64,000 nucleotides of DNA. Source: Aquimarina sp. TRL1 (GTDB lineage Bacteria > Bacteroidota > Bacteroidia > Flavobacteriales > Flavobacteriaceae). Below the pieces are notes generated by a model that saw nothing but the letters and a program-made list of their open reading frames with translations, had not been told where the DNA came from and searched no databases. The position numbers were made by a program, and so were the translations under genes. This document shows, piece by piece, positions 1-8,610 of this stretch (its first letter is position 1; each line of letters starts with the position of its first letter). The DNA lies in assembly GCF_013365535.1 (NCBI RefSeq), contig NZ_CP053590.1, positions 5,012,501 through 5,076,500 on the forward strand, written 5' to 3'.

Positions 1-2
1 CT

Positions 3-212
3 CAGAACAAAATCGTATTGTTAACGTATGATATGATTTTTGTGTTAACGGATTTTAAACTCCCCAACGTATTTAATGGTTCAATACAAACAAAAGAGCT
101 TAATCATTTTTCTCAAAAGGAAGGAGTTACTTTTTTAAACGATACTACCTTGCTTGTTACAGATGAAAAAAATGGAAAAAACACCGGCTTTCTTTATAAA
201 GTAGAACTATAA
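3..212 (+). CDS. C-terminal end of a propeller-like protein (5' end outside window)
   Basis: The reading frame is open from the first bases of the window and stops at 210-212, so this is the tail of a longer gene. The visible 69 residues end in a pattern seen at the close of beta-propeller proteins: a Lys-Glu-Gly-Val-Thr-Phe stretch, then Leu-Leu-Val-Thr-Asp-Glu and a final Gly-Phe-Leu-Tyr-Lys-Val. A TTG at 18 could be read as a start, but the frame is open upstream of it and a 64-residue gene there is unlikely. No domain can be named firmly. A secreted or lipoprotein propeller of the SdiA-regulated/phytase-like kind is my guess. Confidence 0.55.
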   Translation, partial: QNKIVLLTYDMIFVLTDFKLPNVFNGSIQTKELNHFSQKEGVTFLNDTTLLVTDEKNGKNTGFLYKVEL

Positions 213-518
213 ATATCTACAAGTATAAAGACTTGTCACCACCTTCCCCTTCTCAAACACACATTAAAAAGCTACAAATCAACAATATAAGTTATTAACA
301 ATAAGTAAAAACTGTTCATTTCTTCTCTATTCCTTATATCAAAGCGTTAACGCTTCATTTAATTGTAGTAAAAAACCTACTTATAAACATTATTTCAACG
401 ACAAAAAACTACATATGTAGGATAAAAATTACAAAAACTCGTTTTTTTTTAGTAAATTAGAGAAGCTTACCCGCTTAAGCTCCAAACAACAACATACTAA
501 CCCCAAAACCATAAACCT
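213..518. other. Intergenic stretch with a 14-bp palindrome, no gene seen
   Basis: About 300 AT-rich bases separate the truncated first gene from the small secreted protein at 519. I see no ORF worth keeping and no RNA gene. Two dyads stand out: AAGCGTTAACGCTT at 342-355, and a weaker AGCTTA/TAAGCT pair at 464-481 just before the start of the next gene. Confidence 0.5.
342..355. promoter_or_regulatory. Perfect 14-bp palindrome, possible operator
   Basis: AAGCGTTAACGCTT is its own reverse complement. It lies about 165 bases before the ATG at 519 and has no T-run, so it does not read as a terminator. The length and the central symmetry resemble sites of LacI-type or similar dimeric repressors; this is inference only. 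Confidence 0.35.
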
Positions 519-986
519 ATGAAAATAAACTACATACCCCTATTCGTTTTTTTATGCTGTTTTTCTGCTGTTATTTTTTCTCAACAGAAAGCTTCTGTAT
601 TGCCTGTCATCATATCAGAAAACATGATATTGACCAAAAATACAATGTATACTTTTGAAAATAATATTACTATAATTAATAATGCAATCCTGACAATAGA
701 AGAGGGTGTCACTTTTAAAAACCCTAAAAAAGCGTCTATTACTTTTTTTGTAGAAGGAGGCTCTAAAGTTGTTGCTTCTGGTTCTTATCAAAATCCTATT
801 TCTGTAATAACAGATAAAAATACGGACCGGTCGACGATTACAGTTACTTCTATATCAGGAAAAGATATGAATGGATCAGCCCCTTTTTCATCCTATTCAT
901 ACAATAAGATAGAAAATCCTACGATTTTGATCAATACAAATACAGCGCCGGAAAGAATTGCATCTAGCGTTTCTGGCGATTTTTGA
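519..986 (+). CDS. Small secreted protein, beta-helix-like start
   Basis: A signal peptide covers residues 1 to about 21 (basic start, long hydrophobic run, cut after Phe-Ser). Residues 30-100 alternate short beta-strands with turns: a Thr-Met-Tyr-Thr-Phe-Glu-Asn stretch, then Ala-Ile-Leu-Thr-Ile-Glu-Glu-Gly-Val-Thr-Phe. This is the opening pattern of parallel beta-helix proteins exported in Flavobacteria, where an anchoring rung reads 'ATLTIEPGT'. At 155 residues it is far shorter than those proteins and has no T9SS sorting domain, so it may be a truncated relic or a small independent protein. A clear terminator follows at 1036. I do not recognise a specific function. Confidence 0.65.
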   Translation: MKINYIPLFVFLCCFSAVIFSQQKASVLPVIISENMILTKNTMYTFENNITIINNAILTIEEGVTFKNPKKASITFFVEGGSKVVASGSYQNPISVITDKNTDRSTITVTSISGKDMNGSAPFSSYSYNKIENPTILINTNTAPERIASSVSGDF

Positions 987-1035
987 AATGTAACGTGTTG
1001 TTTTTAGAATTAGCCCCTAAATCTGTAATGTTACG

Positions 1036-1085
1036 AAGTTCCTAATACGATACTAAATCCTCATACCTGTATTAGGAACTTTTTT
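1036..1085 (+). terminator. Rho-independent terminator after the small secreted protein
   Basis: AAGTTCCTAATAC (1036-1048) pairs perfectly with GTATTAGGAACTT (1069-1081), with a 20-base loop and a T-run to 1085. The T-run is only on the plus-strand side, so it serves the gene ending at 986. Confidence 0.8.
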
Positions 1086-1089
1086 ATGT

Positions 1090-4000
1090 TTATATTTTAA
1101 GACCGAATCCAAAAGAAAATCGCAATCCTTCTGCTCCATTAAACAAATTCACAGTACCACTTAACATATCTAAACTACTGATCCAGAAACCTCCTCCATA
1201 ATCATTGTGCCATTTATCGGAATAGTCGCTATCATCCACCCAAACTCTCCCCACATCAACTCCTGCAAAAATTCCAAATTGTAAGGGAGCAACTCTTGTT
1301 TTGAATTGATTAAAGCTATACCTGAGGTCCATTGTAGTTGCTAAAGAACGTTGTCCTGAAAATCGTTGATTTCTATACCCTCTCATTCCGGTAGTTTGTC
1401 CCAGTTGAGCAGATTGATAGAACTCATAATCTTTTCCCAGATTTACTTGTCCCTGCGCTATTGTTTTTAAAACCAATTTTCTATTTCTACTTATTGCATT
1501 ATAAAATCCCAGATAAGGTTTTATATACACAAAACCTTTATTCCAATCATCTACATGAGCAGTCCCTCCTACATTGATTTCAAACTTCATTCCATTAGTT
1601 GGATTTACTACAACATCATAGCTTTCATATTTATAAATCCCATCGGCACTTAAAAAGTATTTCCTATCATAGAACTCAGGATCTATTGCTTCAAAAACAG
1701 GATTCCCTATAAATCTGTTTTCTATTTTATCAACTTCAATACCTTCAAAAATAGCTTTATAAGAGAAATACCCTCCATATTCTCCTGTCTTTACTGCCCC
1801 GGCTTCTACCCCCAGCTTACTTATTTTAACCCTATTAAAATCCATTTCGAGTACTTCATCATTGTTGATGGTTTCATTCCCCATCCCGAAAAAGTTTTTG
1901 CTAAAATTAGGACTGGTAAAAAAACCTCCTATTAGTAAATTGTATTTCCCTAACACTCCGGCAAATTGTCCCTCATAGGAAATATCAAATCCATTCGTAG
2001 CAAAGTAATAACCTGCTTTTACTGTATGTTTGGTTGTAAAAGGATTCCTGTTAAACCCTTTTACCTGAAAACTATTCGCAAAACCAATATTAATCCCATC
2101 ATCTGGGTTATATCCTACCCCTGGGGTCAATGTATTTATTTTTGCTATCTCCTTGTTCTTATCGAATGAATTCACTTCATAATCATCTGTAAAACGGATG
2201 GTCGCTCCTCCCTTCTTTTCCAGTGTATTTTTTTTCGTTTTATGATCATATACTGTAAGTCTTTTTCCGTTTTCGATCCTGTATTTATCATTATTTTGTC
2301 CTCCTATAATTCGTATATAAATCAGGTTGTTCCCTTTCCCATGAACATGAAATACATCTTCATCATCTAACCCATAAATCCAGATCTCTTTCGTATCTTT
2401 CTTCCTATAGATTCGCTGACTTACTAAATCGCTTTTTTCTCCATTCTTAATTCTATAAACTCCAATCTTCGTCTCTCCGTTTTTTCTTCGTTCAATATCT
2501 ATAAAATCATCTTTATCTGTTCCGGTAATAATTTCTAACGTGGATAAATAATCATAATACTGATCTGCAATGGTATGTAAGATCTTCTTTCTTCCTTTTA
2601 ATTTTCTTTTTATATCCTCAGCAGAAGCCCCTTTAGCAACAGGAGGCAATTTATCAAATGCCACTTCTATAATAGAATCTGTGAGATGTTCCTGAATATA
2701 TTTTGCTTGTTTTATCCATTCTTCTCTTCCACTGCTTTGGATAAAGGTTCTATCTAATTTTAATCCGGAAATATTAAGCCATTTTACACTTCTGGGTTTC
2801 TCATCATATACCTGGAATTTATTGAACATTCCTACCATTCCTTTTACGGCACTTATAAATGCACCATCAAAATTAGAAAATGCCTGGTCTCTGTCTCTGG
2901 GAATCGGTCGATAGATTCTATCTCCGTTCTCTTGCTTAAACTCTGACCACCTCCACTGATCCTGATGGCGATCCCAATCCCCAATTAACATATCAAACAT
3001 TCTGGCTTTTATAAAAGCAGGCTCATCAATTTTATATTTTTCATCTTTTCTAAGTCTTTCATATACATCTGCCGTACTTCGAATGTTATCCGGATACCCA
3101 AAAGACGCTACGTTTTTCTGTTTTTTTTCTGGTCGTTCTTCAATAGTACATAATTCATCTCCATAATGAAGATTGTACTTTCCTAAAGCTTTCTGTTTAG
3201 GCAGGTAAAATACTTTGGGATTAGAGTGATATACTCCTACAGCATCTGATAATTCCGGTATCATTGTAAATACATATGGGTGTGCTGAGGTATAAAAATC
3301 CTGAAGAACATCTTCTGAAATGGTATTTTCTAATTCATGTTCCACATATTTATCCTTAAAGGCATTAGCCTGTAAAAACTGAACCCCGCTCTTTTTTAAT
3401 GCGCGAAGGCTATATTGTTTCCCGTCTTTATCTTCCAGTCTCAAAGAGCGTGTTTGATGCCCCCCTCCTTTTCTTATTACTTTTAGTCCTCCATACAATG
3501 TGTCCAATACTGCAACCGGAGCTTCTATTTCTTTTCCATACAATGCTCTATAATGCTCTCCCCAAATACTCTTATAAAATCCTGTTCTCTCTGTTCCTTC
3601 AAAGTTATAAATGGACGCTTTCTTTGTTTTGGGAAAATTCGTTGCTAATTCATGAGTATGCTTTTCTTTCTTTCTATATACTTCTTTTTTATATAGTAAG
3701 GTGGCTGATCCTGTTCCATTATCTCCATAAAATGAAACCCACGAAGCTCCATCTTTATAAATATCCAATCTAGCAAACCCATCTCCTGCATAAGCAAAAA
3801 GCCCATCATTTCTCAATCCTGCATAGGTAACTTTAGACCCGGAACCAGCGATTATTTGCTTTACTTTATCGTGTTCTATATATTGCAGTGAATGCTCATG
3901 TCCAGACACAAAAATAACTCTATCAATATCAGAGGCTAATGCTCCCAGCCTTCTTGCCAGATATTTATACTTCTTATTTTGTATATCCTGACTAGAAACC

Positions 4001-4800
4001 CCTCCTGTAGTTCTTAACTGCATCGCTAACGAACCTAAAATCGGCATTGGAATTTTACTTTTTCCTGGATACAGGTGCCTCTTTAATGCATATTTCCCTC
4101 CGTGAATTCCATTGGAATACAAAGGATGATGTAATGCTACTACAATCGTTTTTTCCTGGTATTTTTTTAGCTGACTCTCGAATTCCGCAAAAAATGAATC
4201 TCTGGATTTGATTTCCGGACAATTATCATTGATCGTAGGATGCTCATCCCAATCTTCTAAATACCATTGCGTGTCTACTAGCAACAGTTGTATCTCTTCA
4301 TTTACTTTTACACTCTCTATAGCACATCCTCCAGTAGGTCTGAACGCATCTCTTCCTCCCAATGCTTTCTCTATATATTTTTCCTGACGTTGTACTCCTT
4401 TTACACCGTCGATATACCAATCGTGATTTCCAGGAATAAAGAAGCTTTCTCCTTTGAATGTTTTAGCTAAATTGATTTGATTGTTTATACGGTGTTCTGA
4501 TTGTTTCCGAGAGGTCTCTTTTTTTGATGGCATTCCTGCAGGATATATATTATCTCCCAGAAACAGCATATACCCATCGGCTGGATTATTTTCCTGTAAA
4601 TATGACTCTAAGAGTAAAATCCCCTTTGTGTTTTGATCAGGACTTGCATACCCTGCATCTCCTATAAAAAAGAATGTCTTATCTATAGCTCCATCGTAAT
4701 CAACCTTCTTATATGCATCTCTATACTTCGGTTTGTAAAATTCACAACTGAATAAAAACAAACTGAGAAAAACAGCTAGAATAATATTATTTTTTTTCAT
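1090..4800 (-). CDS. Outer-membrane metallophosphoesterase fused to a kinase-like region and a beta-barrel
   Basis: A lipoprotein-type signal ends at Cys19. Residues about 40-370 are a calcineurin-like phosphoesterase: Gly-Asp-Ala-Gly (D48), Gly-Asp-Asn (82-84), Gly-Asn-His-Asp (124-127), then His-His-Pro-Leu-Tyr and Ser-Gly-His-Glu-His. The metal-binding set looks complete. The middle, about 420-720, carries kinase-like signatures: a strand ending Ser-Leu-Arg-Ala-Leu-Lys-Lys, a catalytic-loop-like Ile-Gly-Asp-Trp-Asp-Arg-His-Gln-Asp-Gln (about 606-618), and Arg-Asp-Arg-Asp-Gln-Ala-Phe (about 632) where a metal-binding Asp would sit. The last 350 residues are repeated amphipathic strands ending Phe-Ser-Phe-Gly-Phe-Gly-Leu-Lys-Ile, like an Omp85/surface-antigen barrel. 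The phosphatase assignment is firm, the barrel likely, and the kinase similarity is my motif reading. It is transcribed alone. Confidence 0.85.
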   Translation of the reverse strand: MKKNNIILAVFLSLFLFSCEFYKPKYRDAYKKVDYDGAIDKTFFFIGDAGYASPDQNTKGILLLESYLQENNPADGYMLFLGDNIYPAGMPSKKETSRKQSEHRINNQINLAKTFKGESFFIPGNHDWYIDGVKGVQRQEKYIEKALGGRDAFRPTGGCAIESVKVNEEIQLLLVDTQWYLEDWDEHPTINDNCPEIKSRDSFFAEFESQLKKYQEKTIVVALHHPLYSNGIHGGKYALKRHLYPGKSKIPMPILGSLAMQLRTTGGVSSQDIQNKKYKYLARRLGALASDIDRVIFVSGHEHSLQYIEHDKVKQIIAGSGSKVTYAGLRNDGLFAYAGDGFARLDIYKDGASWVSFYGDNGTGSATLLYKKEVYRKKEKHTHELATNFPKTKKASIYNFEGTERTGFYKSIWGEHYRALYGKEIEAPVAVLDTLYGGLKVIRKGGGHQTRSLRLEDKDGKQYSLRALKKSGVQFLQANAFKDKYVEHELENTISEDVLQDFYTSAHPYVFTMIPELSDAVGVYHSNPKVFYLPKQKALGKYNLHYGDELCTIEERPEKKQKNVASFGYPDNIRSTADVYERLRKDEKYKIDEPAFIKARMFDMLIGDWDRHQDQWRWSEFKQENGDRIYRPIPRDRDQAFSNFDGAFISAVKGMVGMFNKFQVYDEKPRSVKWLNISGLKLDRTFIQSSGREEWIKQAKYIQEHLTDSIIEVAFDKLPPVAKGASAEDIKRKLKGRKKILHTIADQYYDYLSTLEIITGTDKDDFIDIERRKNGETKIGVYRIKNGEKSDLVSQRIYRKKDTKEIWIYGLDDEDVFHVHGKGNNLIYIRIIGGQNNDKYRIENGKRLTVYDHKTKKNTLEKKGGATIRFTDDYEVNSFDKNKEIAKINTLTPGVGYNPDDGINIGFANSFQVKGFNRNPFTTKHTVKAGYYFATNGFDISYEGQFAGVLGKYNLLIGGFFTSPNFSKNFFGMGNETINNDEVLEMDFNRVKISKLGVEAGAVKTGEYGGYFSYKAIFEGIEVDKIENRFIGNPVFEAIDPEFYDRKYFLSADGIYKYESYDVVVNPTNGMKFEINVGGTAHVDDWNKGFVYIKPYLGFYNAISRNRKLVLKTIAQGQVNLGKDYEFYQSAQLGQTTGMRGYRNQRFSGQRSLATTMDLRYSFNQFKTRVAPLQFGIFAGVDVGRVWVDDSDYSDKWHNDYGGGFWISSLDMLSGTVNLFNGAEGLRFSFGFGLKI

Positions 4801-4809
4801 CTCTTATGG

Positions 4810-4836
4810 TTGATATTTTTTTAATATTGTAATTTG
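4810..4836 (+). promoter_or_regulatory. Possible Bacteroidota-type promoter for the HD-Pycsar gene
   Basis: TTG at 4810-4812 is followed after 17 bases by TAATTTG at 4830-4836, close to the TTG / TAnnTTTG pattern of Bacteroidota promoters. The -7 box is one base short of the consensus. It lies 26 bases before the ATG. Confidence 0.35.
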
Positions 4837-4862
4837 GCACTTATAAATAAAAGGTATTCCTT

Positions 4863-6053
4863 ATGAACAAGATTGTAAAAATAACAAATGATTATGTTTT
4901 TAATCTCTTTGAAAACGATTTACTAGATACTTTTGTTTATCATAATTACGTTCATACCCACAGGGTAGTTAAAAGTACAAATGAAATCATTACACATGCT
5001 AACTTATCCGAAAAAGAGGAACTCACCTTACAATTAGCTGCTTGGCTACACGATACAGGATACACTGTAGACCCACATAATCACGAAGAAGAAAGTGCTA
5101 AAATTGCTCGGAATTTCTTAGAGAAAAACGAGGTTGATAAAGAGATAATCAACAACGTAGAAAGCTGCATTCTAGCCACTAAAATGGATGTCATCCCTTC
5201 TAATGATTTGGAAAAAATCATTAAGGATGCTGATTGCTCACATTTTGCCAAAGATTACTTTATGGAAACAAGTGATCTCTTGAGAAAAGAGCTCAAATTG
5301 CAAAATATAAAAGCATACTCCAGCGATGAATGGTTGTTGGAAAGCATTAACTTTTTTATTAAAAAACATTCTTATTATACCCCATATGCACTTCAGCATT
5401 GGGAAGGAAAGAAACAGGAAAATCTTTTAAAACTAATTGAAAAATTAAATAAAAAGAAGAAAAAGAAAGACTCCCAGGATGATGCTTTAAAAGCGAAAAT
5501 AAAGGCACAAATAAAAAATGACAGCCCTGAAAGAGGAGTACAGACCTTATTTAGGGTAACGCTCCGAAACCATATAAAATTAAGTGATATAGCTGATACT
5601 AAAGCCAATATTCTACTTTCGGTTAATGCCATTATAATTTCTCTGGCATTATCCAGTTTAATCCCTAAATTAGACTCTCCGGGAAATCATCATCTTATCA
5701 TCCCAACCATGGTATTGGTACTTTCTAGTGTCGTTTCCATAATTCTTTCTATTATGTCTACTCGTCCTAATGTTACCAGTGGAGAGTTTACGAAAGAACA
5801 AATAAAAAACAGACAAGTCAATATTCTATTTTTTGGTAATTTTCATAAAATGCCATATGATGAATATCAATGGGCCATTAAAGAAATTTCTAAAGACAAG
5901 GAACATGTCTATGAATTGCTTACTAAGGACTTGTACTATCTGGGAATTGTTCTAAACAGGAAGTATAAATTATTGCGAGTTACCTACAATGTATTTATGG
6001 CTGGTATTATTATTTCTGTTATTGCATTTTTAATTGCTTTCTATTCAATCTAA
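4863..6053 (+). CDS. HD-domain phosphohydrolase fused to a Pycsar-effector-type membrane domain
   Basis: Residues 1-185 form an HD domain with its metal ligands in place: His31/His33, the His63-Asp64 pair in Trp-Leu-His-Asp-Thr-Gly-Tyr, and Asp122/Asp124. A lysine-rich linker (six Lys in a row, about 197-202) leads to a Pycsar effector transmembrane domain (family PF18967) from about 220. This includes the hallmark Asp-Ile-Ala-Asp-Thr-Lys-Ala-Asn-Ile-Leu-Leu segment (242-252) and three membrane helices near 249-269, 278-298 and 373-394. In defence systems such a membrane domain responds to cCMP or cUMP made by a neighbouring cyclase. No nucleotide cyclase lies nearby, and both neighbours look like ordinary genes. 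It may be a housekeeping nucleotide-responsive membrane protein, or it may pair with a distant cyclase. Confidence 0.85.
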   Translation: MNKIVKITNDYVFNLFENDLLDTFVYHNYVHTHRVVKSTNEIITHANLSEKEELTLQLAAWLHDTGYTVDPHNHEEESAKIARNFLEKNEVDKEIINNVESCILATKMDVIPSNDLEKIIKDADCSHFAKDYFMETSDLLRKELKLQNIKAYSSDEWLLESINFFIKKHSYYTPYALQHWEGKKQENLLKLIEKLNKKKKKKDSQDDALKAKIKAQIKNDSPERGVQTLFRVTLRNHIKLSDIADTKANILLSVNAIIISLALSSLIPKLDSPGNHHLIIPTMVLVLSSVVSIILSIMSTRPNVTSGEFTKEQIKNRQVNILFFGNFHKMPYDEYQWAIKEISKDKEHVYELLTKDLYYLGIVLNRKYKLLRVTYNVFMAGIIISVIAFLIAFYSI

Positions 6054-6058
6054 AAAGA

Positions 6059-6078
6059 AAGCGCTTAATTAAGCGCTT
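6059..6078 (-). terminator. Palindromic terminator overlapping the GAF gene stop codon
   Basis: AAGCGCTTAA followed directly by TTAAGCGCTT is a perfect 20-bp palindrome. On the minus strand it is followed by a T-rich run (6050-6058), so it works best for the minus-strand gene, whose TAA stop lies inside it. The two convergent genes are only 11 bases apart. Confidence 0.6.
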
Positions 6079-8437
6079 CCATCAATTCTTCATATGTATA
6101 AAACTCTTTGGCTTCTTTATTTTTATGATATAAGATATCCACTCGGATTGCTTTTAAACCAGTAACCCCCTGAAGGTCTTCCAGTTCTACAATCTCTACT
6201 CCTTCTTTCAGGTAGTTTTTAGCTTGTAAAAAGTGAATATACTTCATGTATTCTTTCTCATCAGAACGCTGAGAGTATACAATAACCAGTTTTCCTTGTT
6301 CGGTAACTCTCTTATTGGTTCCTTTGATATTTGCCTTATCGACTCTCTTTTTTACAACTTCATATCTCGCATTATAGGTACTGTCTACATCAAATCGTTT
6401 TTCATCCATTCTGAACCGTACCGACAACGATGAATTAAAAACTAATGCCATTGAGGCTACATCCATAGCTACAGGAAGATCTTTTTTTAACAAATAATAT
6501 TCGTTTTCCATCTCGCACATCACCTGCAACTGCCACAATCTAAGATTATGTAAGTAAATTTGATTAAATGAGTTCTTCTTGGTAATGGATTCTCCTACAT
6601 ACATATTGTGTTCTACTCCATCAGACTTAAATCGTTCGAAGTAATGAGGATACATTTTTTGCGCTTCTACCTGTTTTTTATCCAGAAGATCCGCTAATCT
6701 TTTATTGATGATCATTACAGATTCATCATAGGCTTTTCTATGCTTATAAACTATACTTAAATTCTCATCCAACTCAGTTTTATAATCATAAATTAATGCG
6801 TCTATTTTGTCATTCTTTTTCTCCAGATGCTCAAATAAAGGAGTAATTTCATTACGTATAAAATCAAGAATATTTTGCTCACTATCTACCTGAAACTGCT
6901 CATTAATACTTTGTATATAGACGTCTATCCTGTATTTTAGCTGATTATAAATAGGTAAGGGTTCTTCTTCTATAACCTTACTCATTACATCGTTGATAAG
7001 GTTTAGTTGCAAAATCAAATCCTTTTGGATAGAAGTATTTCTGGCTTCAGAAGAACCTTTTATATCGATCTGACCATATAATGGATATACATCTTCGAAA
7101 ACCACTTCTCTAAAAGAGGTAGCTTCTCCATCTATTTTTGATCTCAGAAATCGCTTTGCTTCTTCTCTGAATTTCCAATATACACTAGTATGAATTGATG
7201 TACATTCTTTCTGAATTACCAACTCCATTTCATCTTCCATTTCTGCTTTGGATCTCAAAACAGAATCTACCAGATATGGCATTACGTCTTGTAGCTTATG
7301 TGCATTGATGCTATTGAGTTCTCTAACATTTGGAGATACAATTTCCATAATCCCCAGCAACTTCTCTCCACTTACTATTGGCGCAATAATAATGCTTTTA
7401 ATATTTTGCTTCAGTAAACGTTTATACATCCCTTCTTCCGGGGCCAACTGACTACTTTTCTCCACATCCGAAATGGCAAAGTATGTAGATTCCTTAAAGA
7501 GGTGATCATATGATTCTCTGCATACCATTGCCTCACAGCAATCCATTTTTTTATCGTGTAAGAGATAACTTTGTACATTTTTGAAAGGCACAGTTTCAAA
7601 AACTTGTTCTTCTTCATTATAATCTGAAAAACCGATTTTTATATCCGGGAGGTTAAATATTGCCTTAAATATTTTTTGAAAATCTTCTAAGAATGTTTCA
7701 TTTTGCTCTTCTTCTTTATCATATTTCAGCAATTTTGCTTTGAAATTAGATAAGGAAACATCCATGGTCACATCAAACATATTAGCGATAATTACTCCTT
7801 GAAAAATCCAACTATTAGGAGCAAACTTTTCTTTCCATAAATCAATATCACCAAAGTTATCCAGTAACTCTGCCACATCTTCATTAGTGATATCTCTGGT
7901 TCCTTCTTTTTTGGTTATTTTTATAAAATCTGCATTATATAAAATCTTATAATGCCTCAATATTCCAGACATATCCGGAATACTGCTAATAAAAGGACGC
8001 TTAAAATCTATATTGTATCCATAATAGCTTGTCAAAATAATACTACACCCCATGATATAGTAATAATCTTCATCTAAGTTCTCTATTGTTGGTTCAAAAT
8101 CCTTTCCTGCCGCTTTTATAATATTCTCATAACGACGAGTGCATTTTAATACAATATTTTTAAAAGGAATCGTCGCTAGTTTGATTTCATTCTTCTGCAG
8201 TATTTCAGAAAAAGAATCTTCCAAAATCATATTGATTTGTGGCATTAATTCTTGTATGCGTTCTTCTGACTGAATTCCGGATTCCAGCTCCGGATATTGA
8301 TCTGCAATTGCTACTATTCGCTTGGCTCTATCTCTTAGCAATTCATTCTCACTCGTTACATTTTCTCTGTATGCTTCAAAGAACTTAGTGAAGCTAATCC
8401 ATATATCTAATGGAAAATCCTGATCTAGCACTTTCAT
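6065..8437 (-). CDS. GAF domain-containing protein, Bacteroidota family
   Basis: A 790-residue soluble protein with no signal peptide. A GAF-like fold is visible at about 290-400: a Cys-Cys-Glu-Ala-Met-Val segment, then Ile-Lys-Ser-Ile-Ile-Ile-Ala-Pro-Ile and Leu-Leu-Gly-Ile-Met-Glu-Ile. This is the usual ligand-pocket end, in which a small molecule or chromophore could bind. The flanks are long helical stretches with no kinase, cyclase or DNA-binding part, so how it would pass on a signal is unknown. Proteins of this size and layout are widespread as single-copy genes in Flavobacteria. It is transcribed alone, convergent with the HD-Pycsar gene and divergent from the thioredoxin-like gene. 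Confidence 0.8.
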   Translation of the reverse strand: MKVLDQDFPLDIWISFTKFFEAYRENVTSENELLRDRAKRIVAIADQYPELESGIQSEERIQELMPQINMILEDSFSEILQKNEIKLATIPFKNIVLKCTRRYENIIKAAGKDFEPTIENLDEDYYYIMGCSIILTSYYGYNIDFKRPFISSIPDMSGILRHYKILYNADFIKITKKEGTRDITNEDVAELLDNFGDIDLWKEKFAPNSWIFQGVIIANMFDVTMDVSLSNFKAKLLKYDKEEEQNETFLEDFQKIFKAIFNLPDIKIGFSDYNEEEQVFETVPFKNVQSYLLHDKKMDCCEAMVCRESYDHLFKESTYFAISDVEKSSQLAPEEGMYKRLLKQNIKSIIIAPIVSGEKLLGIMEIVSPNVRELNSINAHKLQDVMPYLVDSVLRSKAEMEDEMELVIQKECTSIHTSVYWKFREEAKRFLRSKIDGEATSFREVVFEDVYPLYGQIDIKGSSEARNTSIQKDLILQLNLINDVMSKVIEEEPLPIYNQLKYRIDVYIQSINEQFQVDSEQNILDFIRNEITPLFEHLEKKNDKIDALIYDYKTELDENLSIVYKHRKAYDESVMIINKRLADLLDKKQVEAQKMYPHYFERFKSDGVEHNMYVGESITKKNSFNQIYLHNLRLWQLQVMCEMENEYYLLKKDLPVAMDVASMALVFNSSLSVRFRMDEKRFDVDSTYNARYEVVKKRVDKANIKGTNKRVTEQGKLVIVYSQRSDEKEYMKYIHFLQAKNYLKEGVEIVELEDLQGVTGLKAIRVDILYHKNKEAKEFYTYEELMEALN

Positions 8438-8557
8438 AATTCTTTAGTATTTCCCCAGTTTATACAAAAATACAGTAAAATTGGTGTTTCCCCCACCAAA
8501 ACCCCTTTAAAATAACAAAAAATTACCATTTTTAGCCCAAAAACATTCCATATTTTT

Positions 8558-8589
8558 TTGGCTATGAGAAAAGATTATAGTTATTTTTA
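8558..8589 (+). promoter_or_regulatory. Possible promoter for the TlpA-like gene
   Basis: TTTG ending at 8560 and TATTTTTA at 8582-8589, 21 bases apart, approximate the Bacteroidota -33/-7 pair (TTTG, TAnnTTTG). The ATG follows 21 bases later. Confidence 0.35.
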
Positions 8590-8610
8590 CAACGTAATAA
8601 ACGGACTGTC

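Noticed and set aside
5393..5632. Minus-strand hydrophobic frame inside the HD-Pycsar gene
   Set aside because: It arises from the antisense of the lysine-rich linker (runs of Phe) and lies fully inside a well-supported gene.
4863..8437. Defence island around the HD-Pycsar gene
   Set aside because: The neighbours (phosphoesterase fusion, GAF protein, thioredoxin) are not defence genes, and no cyclase, nuclease or mobile element is near.
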